Below are positions 36,401 to 46,803 of a stretch of 64,000 nucleotides of DNA, piece after piece. The stretch lies in NCBI RefSeq assembly GCF_000003815.2, contig NC_049984.1:16812495-16876494 (forward strand), read 5' to 3'. The notes below the pieces were generated by a model. That model made no database searches. It was not told the origin of the DNA and worked only from the letters and a program-made list of their open reading frames with translations. Both the position numbers and the translations under genes were made by a program. Within the stretch, counting starts at the first letter, position 1. The number at the start of each line of letters is the position of its first letter. Origin of the DNA: Branchiostoma floridae. Lineage: Eukaryota > Chordata > Leptocardii > Amphioxiformes > Branchiostomatidae.

Positions 36401-38234
36401 ATGGTACTCTTTGGGATTAATGACCCGATTACTCCGAATATGTTACCTTATGAAATGAGAGATGGTTTTTTTTTGTTTTTTTTTCTCACATTTTATTCAC
36501 AAGTTATAAATTACAAAACATTCAAAGATAATCACTTAAAACTAAACACAATCATTATAGAATATTTACACGAGCATTCCCTTACCATATTTTACACACT
36601 AGTGTCTTACTATTTACTCCATCATCTAGACATATGCAGTACTATATACTATAACACATTTACATATTGTTGCAGGGGCCATTCCCACTGGCTTTTTTTG
36701 GCTAGGGTTTGCTCCCTAGGACTTTTTTTACAGGGGTGTTTTATCCCCCCTGGATTTTTTGTGCTGGGGTTTCTTCCCCAGGACTTCTGTGCAGGGGTGT
36801 CATCCCTGGGTTTCTGTGCAGGGTTTTCCTTCCCTGGTTTCAATTTTACACATATCACAAATTTACAGAAATATTACTCAAACATTCCCATTTGCAACAA
36901 AAAGACAAATATAAAAATACAAGACAAGAAATCACAAGTATAAACACATCACATATACATAAAGAAACCACAATCTAAGCACTAACAAACTCACAAAAAC
37001 ATCAGAACTTGCAATGACAATGTTTACATATACAATATTAAACTTACACATACCAACCTAAACATAGAAGCATGAGAGATGGTTTTACCTTGTCGTAAAA
37101 GAACTAACACACGTGGAGAGAAGAGTAGAGGTGACGTTACCTTTCCTTTTCTTGTTCCAGTATTGGCCGAGTGGTTTCTGAAGAGGTCAAAGTCCAGTGG
37201 CTGACCATTCCCAAGGACATGTTTGTCTTAGTGGATGTCCTCGCCATCCACTACGATCCTGAACGCTGGCCAGAGCCAAACAAGTTTATCCCCGAAAGGT
37301 GAATAATTTTTTATAATCATTATAGTAACAGCGAACTTTATTGTATATCCATTCCCGGAATGGTTGAAAGCAATGAGAAAAAGATAAAAGAGGAAAAGAT
37401 AAGCATATACTAGCATGAGACTTGAAAGTTCATCTGAGTTAGTAAATTACCTTGTAATGAAATTCAACTGTTTGCCATTTACAGTTTCTCCATAGTTTTT
37501 GACTGAATCCCACAATCCATTGCTGACATTTATCAGATAGCTGAAGAGGAATATGCGATTTAGTCCAAAATTCTGATGACCCCAATTTTTTTTAGTTAGA
37601 GAACAGTAGAATTTCAGGTGTGTTAAGTGTAGATTTGAATGAGAACATTAACGTTATATGCTTTTATGGAGAAGAAACGATTCGTTCACTGCAAACAGAC
37701 TGGACTGTGCTGTAGATCTGACCAATGGTGTCCCAATACAGGTTCACCAAAGAAGCGCGTGAGAAGCGGGATCCATACAACTGGCTGCCGTTCGGCGCGG
37801 GACCAAGGAACTGCATCGGGATGAGGCTGGCCATGATGGAACTGAAGGTCGGACTGGCCAAGATCCTGATGAAGTATCGCTTCATGACAGCTCCTGATAC
37901 TGATGTGAGAACAGAACTGTATAATTCATAGCAATTGCTGACCAATCACTACTGTTTTTTTATGAGACCCTTGATTTTATAGTGGACTATAATGCATGAT
38001 GCATGACAAATTTTAAGTAAAACCATCACAAAAGTTGATAAAACTATACATGTAGTATTATGTTTAGAAATGTATAGTCACAAGTTGTACTCAAATCTGA
38101 AGATTTGTAGCATGACATTTATCCTTGGTATTCCTTCATAGATTCCCCTGAAGATGAAGAAGACCAACCAGTTTCCACTTCCCGAGAACGGCATCCATCT
38201 GAAAGTGGAGCTGATTGACCAAGATGAGAACTGA
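30468..38234 (+). CDS. Cytochrome P450, CYP3 clan (copy 2)
   Basis: Fourteen coding exons give 518 aa: 30468-30541, 31292-31388, 31828-31886, 32000-32096, 32333-32455, 33036-33124, 33660-33808, 34181-34308, 34974-35070, 35645-35805, 36147-36235, 37161-37298, 37742-37904, 38142-38234. Every internal exon has the same length and phase as in the gene at 13873. Only exon 1 (one extra codon) and the last exon (one extra codon) differ. Motifs: N-terminal membrane anchor, PGPTPLP hinge, AGYETT (321-326), ETLR (378-381), FIPERF, and FGAGPRNCIG with C458 as heme ligand. It is a heme-thiolate monooxygenase expected in the ER membrane. Differences cluster in the region after the F-G segment (e.g. exon 7 end, exon 12 FVLVDVLAIHY versus MVIVPVIAIHY), which may alter substrate range; this is inference. 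No stop, frameshift or lost catalytic residue was seen. Confidence 0.93.
32573..32700. repeat. Partial MITE related to that at 15247
   Basis: Begins actgtaaatgcagaaatgtt, with ggtggttttatgttc following. This is the same end as the element in intron 3 of P450 copy 1, but the far terminus is unclear. It lies in intron 5 of copy 2. Confidence 0.45.
34732..34862. repeat. Hairpin built of triplicated direct repeats
   Basis: Arms 34732-34778 and 34816-34862 (47 nt each) pair with about six mismatches. Each arm is itself three roughly 16-nt direct repeats of a gggagtttgccg-type word. The loop is 37 nt and GC-rich. It lies in intron 8 of P450 copy 2 with no counterpart in copy 1. Confidence 0.8.
36670..36840. 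repeat. Degenerate minisatellite of palindromic units
   Basis: About five or six units of the pattern caggggtNNNNtcccctgg spaced by T-rich stretches with ggactt, each unit partly self-complementary. It is in intron 11 of P450 copy 2. A 184-codon open frame through here reflects composition, not a gene. Confidence 0.7.
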
Positions 38235-40211
38235 CTCCATCAAGCCCTTCTAAGTCAATCACAAGAAAACTCTCTCCAACATGATCTCTTCAGTGTCACT
38301 GATCAAACACACCAGATGGTTGTCTGAAATGTCTGACCGTTTCTAAAATCATATCCAGTTGCTTGAGTAACTGCTTTTTGACGTATAACTTAGAGTCAAA
38401 TACATTCTAATGTTACAGTATCTTTGATATTAGTTTGTAGTCTGATACTGCTGTAGCTAACCTATAGCAGATGATACTTAGTACTGACAGTGATCATGAG
38501 TTTGTGAGTTAGCTGTTACACATATACCAATGAAATTTGTTTTCACAAGCTTAAAATAACATTAGATCATACAGAACTTTATGCTATGTATACATATTCA
38601 TGTTATGAGCTTGAGACTGAGTGTATTCTTATATATTGGGTTATGTCCTTCGTCCTGAATGCATTGCCATGATTTCATTTTGTACAGCAGTATCAGTAAG
38701 AATTTGTTGATGGTGATTCCATGTTCGCTTTCGTGCCCTTTTAGATTATGATAAGCCGTTTGGTTTCTTGTATATTGTAGCCTGACAGCTCAAAGTTGGT
38801 ATAGAGCGTAATCGGTGTATTGCAACATTAAATAAGTGTTATTGACACCTGACCTGAGTGTAAAATGAAGCTACAATGCTGTGATACATTACTAAGTTGC
38901 TACATTTCTAAATTTAGCATAGAGTGATTATGCTACCATTGAATGCACGTTTTAAGTTCCTCTACACAATGTTCTATGACTTTATTCATGTTACTAATCA
39001 TGCCTGTAAGTAGCATCATCATGATATTTGTACTTTGCCTTGCTTACCCATTTGAGAACCCTAATGTAGTTGTATTATAAGGTGGTACGTAAGGTAGGGA
39101 CCAACATTTGGAAGTATAACCAGGTGAGGTGGAATGGAAACCAAGATATAGAGATGTATTTAGCACATTAATTATTTTGAAAGATGTACACTATACTTGT
39201 AATGTTAGTAAGTAAAAAAAGTACCTTAATTATTCTGATACATTTACTTTTGCAGTGGCTTTGTCTAAGAATATTTGCTAGAATAAAAAATCTGAACACA
39301 GAGTATATAAAGGTAGCGGATGCCTATTCTTGTGCTTATAACACCGTTAGATATTAAACACCAGGAAGCTTAGCTTTGCTTTAATGATTTCTTCACCTTT
39401 AGACTATGATTACTTGCAACACAACATGTTCAAAATATAATGTCCTGTTTTTTGGGTATGATTTACTTTGATATTTGTTTCATTGTAAAGAATGAACATG
39501 GTTTATCAACTGTGCACTGGTAGATTTGCAAAGCATAGATTGGAGGACACTTGTGTATGCAGTATACATGAATATGGGCCCATATACCCCCATAATATTA
39601 ATTGAAATAAAATATCCAATAAGAGATTACATGGGACTCGCTTCAAAAGATGCAGAAGCCGTAGTTTCACTTTATTTGCAATTTTCACATGTGAGTGCTC
39701 AACACCTGAAGAAGATTATGATAGAACTATGTCTGCCTGCCGATACCTTACAATCAAAGGAAGCTTGTTTTTGTAAACACGTTTCAAAACATTTGACCAA
39801 TTCAACATATATTCAAAAGAACCGAGTATTTTTTTTTTACTTTTTATATCTTTGTCCAGTAAAACAACATATTTCAGACGGCAGATAACGTAGGATGTTT
39901 ACAGCATCGAATTTTTTCTATTTCTTTTATGGAATGTAAAAAAACGAGCATAAACCACTTTGAAAACTTTCCAGTTACTTCACAACGTCCAAGTACAACT
40001 TTAACGTATGTTTGCAATAACATATTTGTACTTCCATGTAAAACAACCCATGAGTTGAACAACCAAATATACTCCCGGTTTGCTTTGACTTGTGAACGTC
40101 AAACTTAATTAACGGTAGAAAACCGTGCATATTTGTAACAAAAAATACATACACGTCCATTTCTTGTATTAAGTTTTTCAAATCCAACAGTGTGTGCCGA
40201 AAAACAAGTTT
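38235..40211. other. Convergent 3' region of P450 copy 2 and STMND1-like gene
   Basis: Non-coding. It holds the P450 3' UTR, with a possible poly(A) signal aataaa at about 39282, and a tttatt at 39671-39676 that could be the minus-strand poly(A) signal of the next gene. A block at 38641-38676 repeats the ttatgtcctt motif of P450 introns. Confidence 0.5.
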
Positions 40212-41884
40212 TTACGGGTCTTTCAAGCCAAGCCACTCCCCGGCCTTTTCCCAGCTGGTCATCCTGGATCGTTGCAACTTCTGTGCAGTCTTCTCCCGAT
40301 TCTCCTGCATAGGCGGGCAACAAAGGTAAAGAATTACCCACAACGTTTATCTTATTCTCTTTCAACATTTTTAGGAACACAAATACACAAATTACAAGCC
40401 ACAGACCGTCAGAAAATTGCCTTTTCTTGATCCCAGTTGCAATACAACACAGAATTCTGCCCTTCTTGTCTATATTTCAACAGTAGCGAGTGCACTGAAA
40501 AACTCACCTTCCTGCGTTCAGCTGCTAACGCCTGTTGTTCCTCCAGGTCTTCCGCGGTGGACCTCTTCGCGGCTCGTTCTCTCCTCCTGTTCAGACGTTT
40601 CTCCAAAGCCCGCGCCTTCTCCGAGTCCCGGGGAACGATGGCGTCCGTGTCGCTGGCAGAGGAGATGAGAAAGGCAGTGCTCTTGCCCTTCTTGGCGGCT
40701 GCTTTGGCGTTGATCCTCGCCCTCCTCTCTGCAAGTCTACGAGACCTCTCAGCCAACATCTCCTGTTCAGACAGATACACGTGTAAACGCAAAGCGAATT
40801 CGCTATTATAGACAGCTTCAAGACTTCAACTGTGCCAACAACCTATTGTCTCATTTACTTCTTCTTTTCTTTTTCAATGTAGCGTATGATTACGATTTCT
40901 AAAATTGCTGTGAAAATAACCCACTCGTTGCCTTGGATCGAAACCAGAGATATTATATTTATATATGTAAATGACACGCTAGACTCAACATGTTGACTTG
41001 TTCATATCTATAGATACTCATATATGTAGGCAATGCCTTTGTACACACTTGTTTATTTATATGTACTGTATGGTATGTAGTTGTAATAGGCCTTACGAAA
41101 GTCGTTGTACCTTTGTTGGGTCAAGAATATAACCTCCTTGGTTGGGTCAATAAAGATTTCTATGATATGATATGATATGACCCACCTCTCGTCTCTTGGC
41201 GGCGTCGCCGAGTTGCTGTCTCAGCTGAGTGCGTGATCCCGCGGGCTCCTTCTTGACCCGTTCGCGCCTCTCCTGGAGAGTTTCCTCCAGCTTCGCAAGC
41301 TTTACTGGGCGGCGTGCGGGCGCGTCGGGCTCGGAGGCGGGCTTGTCGAGCAGCACCTGGAAAGCGACGGACTCGCCCCGGGTGTTGAGGGGCAACACGC
41401 CGTCTTTACGGAGTTCAGCAAGCACGTCGGCCGACGACTGGCTTGGTCTCGGGAGGGACATCGGAGGTTGGGTGACGGGGCATTCTGGAACAATTCATAG
41501 AAGACGTGAAAATGTAGTTGATGTTGATCGTTGCATATTTTACAGCGACAAATACGATCATGTAGAAGAAATCATTCATACGATGTGATAGAAACACACC
41601 ACAAGCCGATCTAGACTACAAAAGAAAACGACTTGACACAATGACCGCATTTTTATGATAATTCCGTGCGATGATTACGATGATCAAAAACAATAAACAG
41701 AAAACATCGTTAACCCACTGCCCTATACGGTCCTATACCGCACGGACTCACCAGTGGTCCCGCGGACCATTTCCTCCTCTCCCGGTGCTGGTTCTTCCTC
41801 GTCTCCATCCTCCACAGGGGACACCTTGTTTTTGGAGCTGCATGAGCAAAAACAGCTCGATAGTGTAAGAATAAAATCCCACAT
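40212..41884 (-). CDS. STMND1: Stathmin-domain-containing-1-like protein
   Basis: Four coding exons on the minus strand (41884-41752, 41484-41186, 40762-40508, 40304-40212) with GT-AG introns give 259 aa. The start is MWDFILTLSSCFCSCSSKNK, a hydrophobic stretch with C11, C13 and C15 that resembles the palmitoylated membrane anchor of stathmin-2-type proteins. Exon 2 carries the block SSADVLAELRKDGVLP, then GESVAFQVLLDKP and RRPVKLAKLEE, which matches the STMND1 arrangement as I know it. A long Arg/Glu/Ala-rich helical stretch follows across exons 2-3 (LQERRERVKKE, AERSRRLAERRARINAK, LEKRLNRRRERAAKR), predicted to be coiled coil. The C-terminus is WEKAGEWLGLKDP. Stathmin proteins bind tubulin; binding here is inference, since the classical stathmin signature is not exact. 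The gene is head-to-head with AKTIP about 0.9 kb away. Confidence 0.68.
41131..41182 (+). repeat. Retroelement-like 3' tail with (ATATG)n
   Basis: The sequence aacctccttggttgggtcaa is followed by taaagatttctatg and about four ATATG units, as seen at 3' ends of some non-LTR retroelements. It lies in intron 2 of the minus-strand STMND1-like gene. Confidence 0.4.
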
Positions 41885-42796
41885 TATGCACGTGTAGTCG
41901 TCACGACTCTATGATCAGTGACTATAACACTCAGTGCGCAACAGTGGAACTATGTACGTTGTTCTAAACGCAGCTAGGCAACTTTTATAACGTCACAACT
42001 GATGGGAAAGTATGGAATGTTCGACTATGGCCAAGACGAGGGGGTGTAATATAGTCAACTTGTAAGTAAAGTTGATAAAATGCAATCGTTCTGAACCCGT
42101 TTAATCATTTTAGCTCTCGAACATTGGCGTAACGGCGGTCAAATTGTAAAAAAAAACATTAATGAAATACAATATTTCTGATCTCGTTTAATCAACTTTG
42201 CTCTCGAAAATTGACGTAACGTCGGACAACCCTTCTATTACTACATGTACGTGCGAATTGATGGGAAGCTATGTTTTTTTTTTCTTATAGAAAATATACA
42301 TGTACCTTTATCAAACAACACTCTTCGTCTTGTCCCACAGTCCAACATCCCATCCAAACTTTCCCATCAGTTGTGACGTTGTGTGTTGCCTAGCTGCGAC
42401 TAGGAGACATATAACAGTTATGTGACAATGAACTGTGATAAACATCATTGTAAAAAAGTAACTACTAGAATATATCAATACTAGTGGGTGCCGAGGACAC
42501 CATGAGAAACGTTCGAGCGGTCAACTGCTGGTATTACGATAAGTATCAGCCTATAACTAACGTTACATTTTGTAACGTTAGAGGTTTGGGGGAATTTTTT
42601 TACATGGTGAATATCTATATTCACGTAGGTTCATTATGAACGCACCCATGTAAGACACATATTTTTACATCATTTTCAATGCAGTGGAACGTTAACTCAT
42701 CAATGCGCTATTGCACCGGTAATAAGTGAAAGTCGTGTAAAGTTTGAATTTCCCGCCATGAGGGGCCAAAGTTCTGATCTTCGGAGTTTTAACTCG
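41885..42796. promoter_or_regulatory. Shared intergenic region of divergent genes
   Basis: About 0.9 kb between the STMND1-like start (minus) and the AKTIP promoter (plus). No frame of note. Two words recur: gggaaagt(a/t)tggaatgt near 42004 and actttcccatcagttgtgacgtt, an inverted relation, at 41992-42010 and 42357-42377. Confidence 0.4.
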
Positions 42797-42836
42797 TCCC
42801 ATCATGCACTGCTGAAGTGGGTCCAAAATGGCGGAC
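42797..42836 (+). promoter_or_regulatory. AKTIP promoter: ZNF143-like and YY1-like sites
   Basis: tCCCATCATGCACTGC (42797-42812) fits the ZNF143/Staf consensus, and cAAAATGGCGGACG (42824-42837) fits YY1. Paired sites of this type mark TATA-less housekeeping promoters, with YY1 usually just downstream of the start of transcription. A TATA box is not seen. Confidence 0.6.
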
Positions 42837-42932
42837 GTCAAATGATGTGTCGGACACTTTCTCTCCAAAAACTCCGCCGATTTGAAGCGTTTTGAGTCTG
42901 TCTTACGGTGTCCGTGACCACCAGAAGACAAG
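42815..42932 (+). other. Candidate AKTIP non-coding first exon
   Basis: Begins near the YY1-like site (start approximate) and ends at donor agacaag|gtaggt (42932). An ATG at 42828 opens only a five-codon frame ending TGA at 42845, so it would be a small upstream ORF and not the protein start. It would splice to an acceptor around 46695 (gaccacag) ahead of the coding start at 46804. Confidence 0.5.
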
Positions 42933-45900
42933 GTAGGTCTTAAAAATCCAAATTAACCTCCATTTGAAGCGTTCAGTAGAGAATAACACTACAAAATGGG
43001 GTCGTAAGTTCGTCATATCCGAACCTCGCTCTAGTGAGGGGAGTTGTCTCACGGAGTGGGTTGGGCACCCGGCGACTATATTAGACGGACACTTTGGAAC
43101 TTTTAACACTGTAAATCTGCTCTTAAAACCTAAAACTACGTGATTCGTGTCTCTCATTGACGCGTAGTGGCGCCATGATGTACAGTTAGAGTGTACGTGA
43201 CTCTTGCACATATAATTAAGGTCACTTGTTGACACATCCAACTCTCAAAACAAAAAATCCGGCTGGAATAGTTGTTACTTGTCACGCAGGGTAAACTGAA
43301 GCCTTGTGACAACCACAAGTTCTGTATAAACATCCAAGGGAACAGCGAAATATCGTATTCACGTTATTCAAATCTTCCTTTAATCAGATTTAAATCAGAT
43401 CGTTTTTGGGAAAGTGTTTCTTCGCAAGTCGAATTTAAATCTTTTGAAAATCTCTGTAACAAACGTTTGAAACTAAACAGTTTGTATGACTACGAAGAAC
43501 AGTGGAATACAATTGTTGTCGAGCAGAATTCACCGTGGAACTTAAGATTTGTGGGCTACAAAAATATAACGTTAGTAACTTTGGTTTTATAACTCAACTA
43601 CAAATGGCATGTTCGACAGAGAGTGACTTTGCACATGTACATGTAAACATCATACGTGTACACCGTTTTGAACTTTGAAATGTCAACACTCGACAGTTGT
43701 AAATGCAATTCCATACATTAGCATAACAAAGACTTGGTGATTGTACTAATTTGTAGACAATGTAAGTTCCATTGGGGTACTTACTCGTAAACGCATCTGC
43801 TATGAGACTTTTCGAGCACTTTTGTTGTCTAATGGAATTATAACTATAATATAAGTAATTTGTCTGCATGACTTAGATGAATCCAACGTACGTGTACTTA
43901 ACTAATAAGTATAAATGTCCATCCAATTAAACCTTATCATTCTGACAATCAAATGTACAGTGTGTTCACTGGTTCCATCTTGTGAAAAATGTTAACTTGT
44001 AAATGGCCAGCAGCATTTCTAATAACAGTCATGTAGTGATATGTTACTCAGTTAAGCCTGGATTTCCTTGCACCATTCTAGTATGTTTGTATGACCCTTT
44101 ATCACTTGTTGATGTGTACAAAAGCCACATACTATATCACAAAACTGACCAAGCCAGACCAAAAGATTGTATGACAGTATATTTTCAGACACGCTGTGGT
44201 TTATAAGTTTGCAATCCCTAATAACGTTTGTCTTCATCAAAAGTTTACCCAGCTGGACTTTGATTTCCAGCAAACAGAAGCATTTGAAGACACCAGTTAT
44301 TTGAATTCCTGTGGGTATCATAGACCCACCTATCTGATTGAAGTCCAGTGATGTGCTTTGTTTTGTGACCTGGATAGGCACCCGGGCATAAATCACTAGG
44401 TCTGATGGTATGTAGTTAACATAGTCCTAGGTAATAGTAATCTTCAAGCAGATGTATTGGTCAGGTTTGTTTTGTTAGTCTTTTATTTGATTTTTTTATT
44501 TCATGCATTTTCATCTGCCCACCTCCCTGTTATGAGCAGTGAACAGAATTTTTTTTAATCATGTCAGAAGTTTCCATATCTTATAAGACCCACGGAACAA
44601 GCCCAACAAATACTATCATCCAAGCAGAGGTTTAGCTCCAACCATTTTTTACATGTTTTCAGGGCTTTTTTATTTTGTCTAAGCCAGGTCCAAAAGCCCA
44701 GGCCAAAAAAATGCATTAAAAAAAAACAGCCTGAGCAAAACCTCTGCTTGGACTAGGTCAGTGAGGATCAAATATTTGTTCGGTCAGTCTGAACAATTTC
44801 GCAAGCATATATCAAAATCTACAGGGTTGTTGTATCTGAGAATGTCATGATACAACCAATTTATTTACACTTTAGGCACAAGCATTTTTGTTACATTGCA
44901 TGTGAATGAAGTTGTCCATAGAACTTAGAGGCAGTAAATGTTCAGGGTTGTGAAATGTGATAATGAACAAATGGACAAAGGTCAAATGGCAGACTGACAC
45001 AGTTGGACACTAGGTCAACCTGCCACAACATACACAATTATGAATATGATATAAGCTGATTAATGGTGATGAAATTGCTAATCGTAACAAAACTAACATA
45101 TTTTAGTTTTCTTTTTGCGCTGTCAGTGAGTTTTAGCTGAATGGATTGACATCAGAATCTGGATGTCAAAGTACATTATATAGTCATCAGTGCCCTTTGC
45201 CTTGGCTTCTCATAGTATTTGGAACTTCCTTGTAGGAGGTAGTACATAGCAGTATAGAGTACATTGCTGTGGATTTACACATATGCCATATGGTTTTATG
45301 TGGTCAAGATAACATAATCATTGAACATTTGTATACATAATTTGCTATATCCAAGGCTCAACAGGCCTTACCTATGTACTAAATTATAATCATGTACAGG
45401 TAAATGTCATGACACTGTCAAGTTGTTACTATCCCTCAGGCATCATGTCCCATAATATCTGGATTTCTGTATCACATATGTTGTATGTTCAACAACAAAG
45501 GCATGGTAATGTCATTATTGTCCATTGTGGTTCAATGTAGACTGAATCGTTAGGACTAGTCTCATGGGTATTTCCAAAAGACAGATTTATCTATATTTGT
45601 ATGGCATCTGTCACTTTGCATCAGGAAAGGGAATGAGGTATTTCTGAATCTGTATGTGCACAAATATGGCTTCATTACCATAAATTTGTTTATTTTTGCT
45701 GGGGCTGAATTTTACAGTAGGAGGAAAAGGAGTTTTCGACAGATATTTGAAAACTAGTAGTATTTTAAAAACATGATTTGTGTTTTGGGAAACCTTACTC
45801 TTGTGATATGTTGACTATGTTATTGTCTATCATTTAAAATGTAGACAAGTGAATCATAAATAGCTGTTGATTCAGCCAATGGCTGCAAGCAATCTAATAG

Positions 45901-46695
45901 TGTTTTAAGTCTCTAGAAATTCTCAAATTAAATATAACAAACTTTGAAAGTAAAGCCACCGCAAACATTTCAAGACTTACAGTATACTCTGTGTGTTTGC
46001 AGATCATTTTGACCAAACATGGGATTTCTCTGTTCACTTCACACTGAGTCTGTTGTCTCAAGTTACTAACACAATCAATAGTATTTTGCAGTCTACTTAA
46101 CACCAAGTCTGACTCATGTTTGTCTCAAATGTCTGCGTCTGAAATGAGAAAATACCACGAAAAACAAATATTCCCTGACATTTTGCCAGTATTGCTCCAG
46201 CATGTAATGATGTGTAAACGGAAATTGTATAATTTGCATTTAGACCCAAGTAGTTAAGACCATACATCGCCATATGTTCAAAATCAAAGTTTACTGTTTT
46301 ATTATATTTGGGGATGGGAATATCCTTTGAATGACATGCAAGCAGGAATTGGAGGTAAAAAATGTAGCAATTTGCTTAAGATTTTACAAAATAACAGGTT
46401 GAATTTATGAATTTGGCATGCATTTTTAGACAAGCTTGTATCATACATTAATTACATGTAGTGGTATTCTTACAGTGGATTTGTTTGAAAAGCTATACCA
46501 TACGTAATTTTTCTTGTTGTCAAAAAACATTCTCATATTGTACTGAAAGGTACCATGGTCAGAATTGTTTTTGCTCCAATATCTGTTTTTGCTTGCAGAT
46601 TGGTAGTGTGTTAGATCAAAATTTTATATAGTTATCATATCATGTTATCTATGAACATGCTGGCCCTGACATTATATTGATCTGTTTGACCACAG
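42933..46695 (+). other. Putative AKTIP intron 1
   Basis: About 3.8 kb without recognised genes. It contains the CCAAGCAGAGG fold-back at 44630-44751 and a MITE end at about 45955. Confidence 0.45.
44630..44751. mobile_element. Fold-back with CCAAGCAGAGGTTT ends, copy 2
   Basis: Perfect 14-bp arms ccaagcagaggttt (44630-44643) and complement (44738-44751). The interior has further complementary stretches (gctccaacc..., ccaggtccaaaagcccagg) and A-rich centre. It shares its ends with copy 3 at 58217. Confidence 0.8.
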
Positions 46696-46803
46696 GACAG
46701 GACAGGAGTGTCAGACAGACATCAGCTGGAGCAGTGAGGAGCCCAGAGCCTGCAGACACAGCCTTACGTCACTGCAGGGATCGTGGCAGCCTTATCATGC
46801 AAC

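Noticed and set aside
36389-36943. 184-codon plus-strand frame in P450 intron 11
   Set aside because: Covers the degenerate minisatellite; no domain and no conserved counterpart in copy 1.
42828-42845. ATG in the YY1-like motif as the AKTIP start
   Set aside because: The frame closes after five codons, so it can only be an upstream ORF.
43272-43592. 106-codon plus-strand frame
   Set aside because: No domain or splice support; AT-rich intron.
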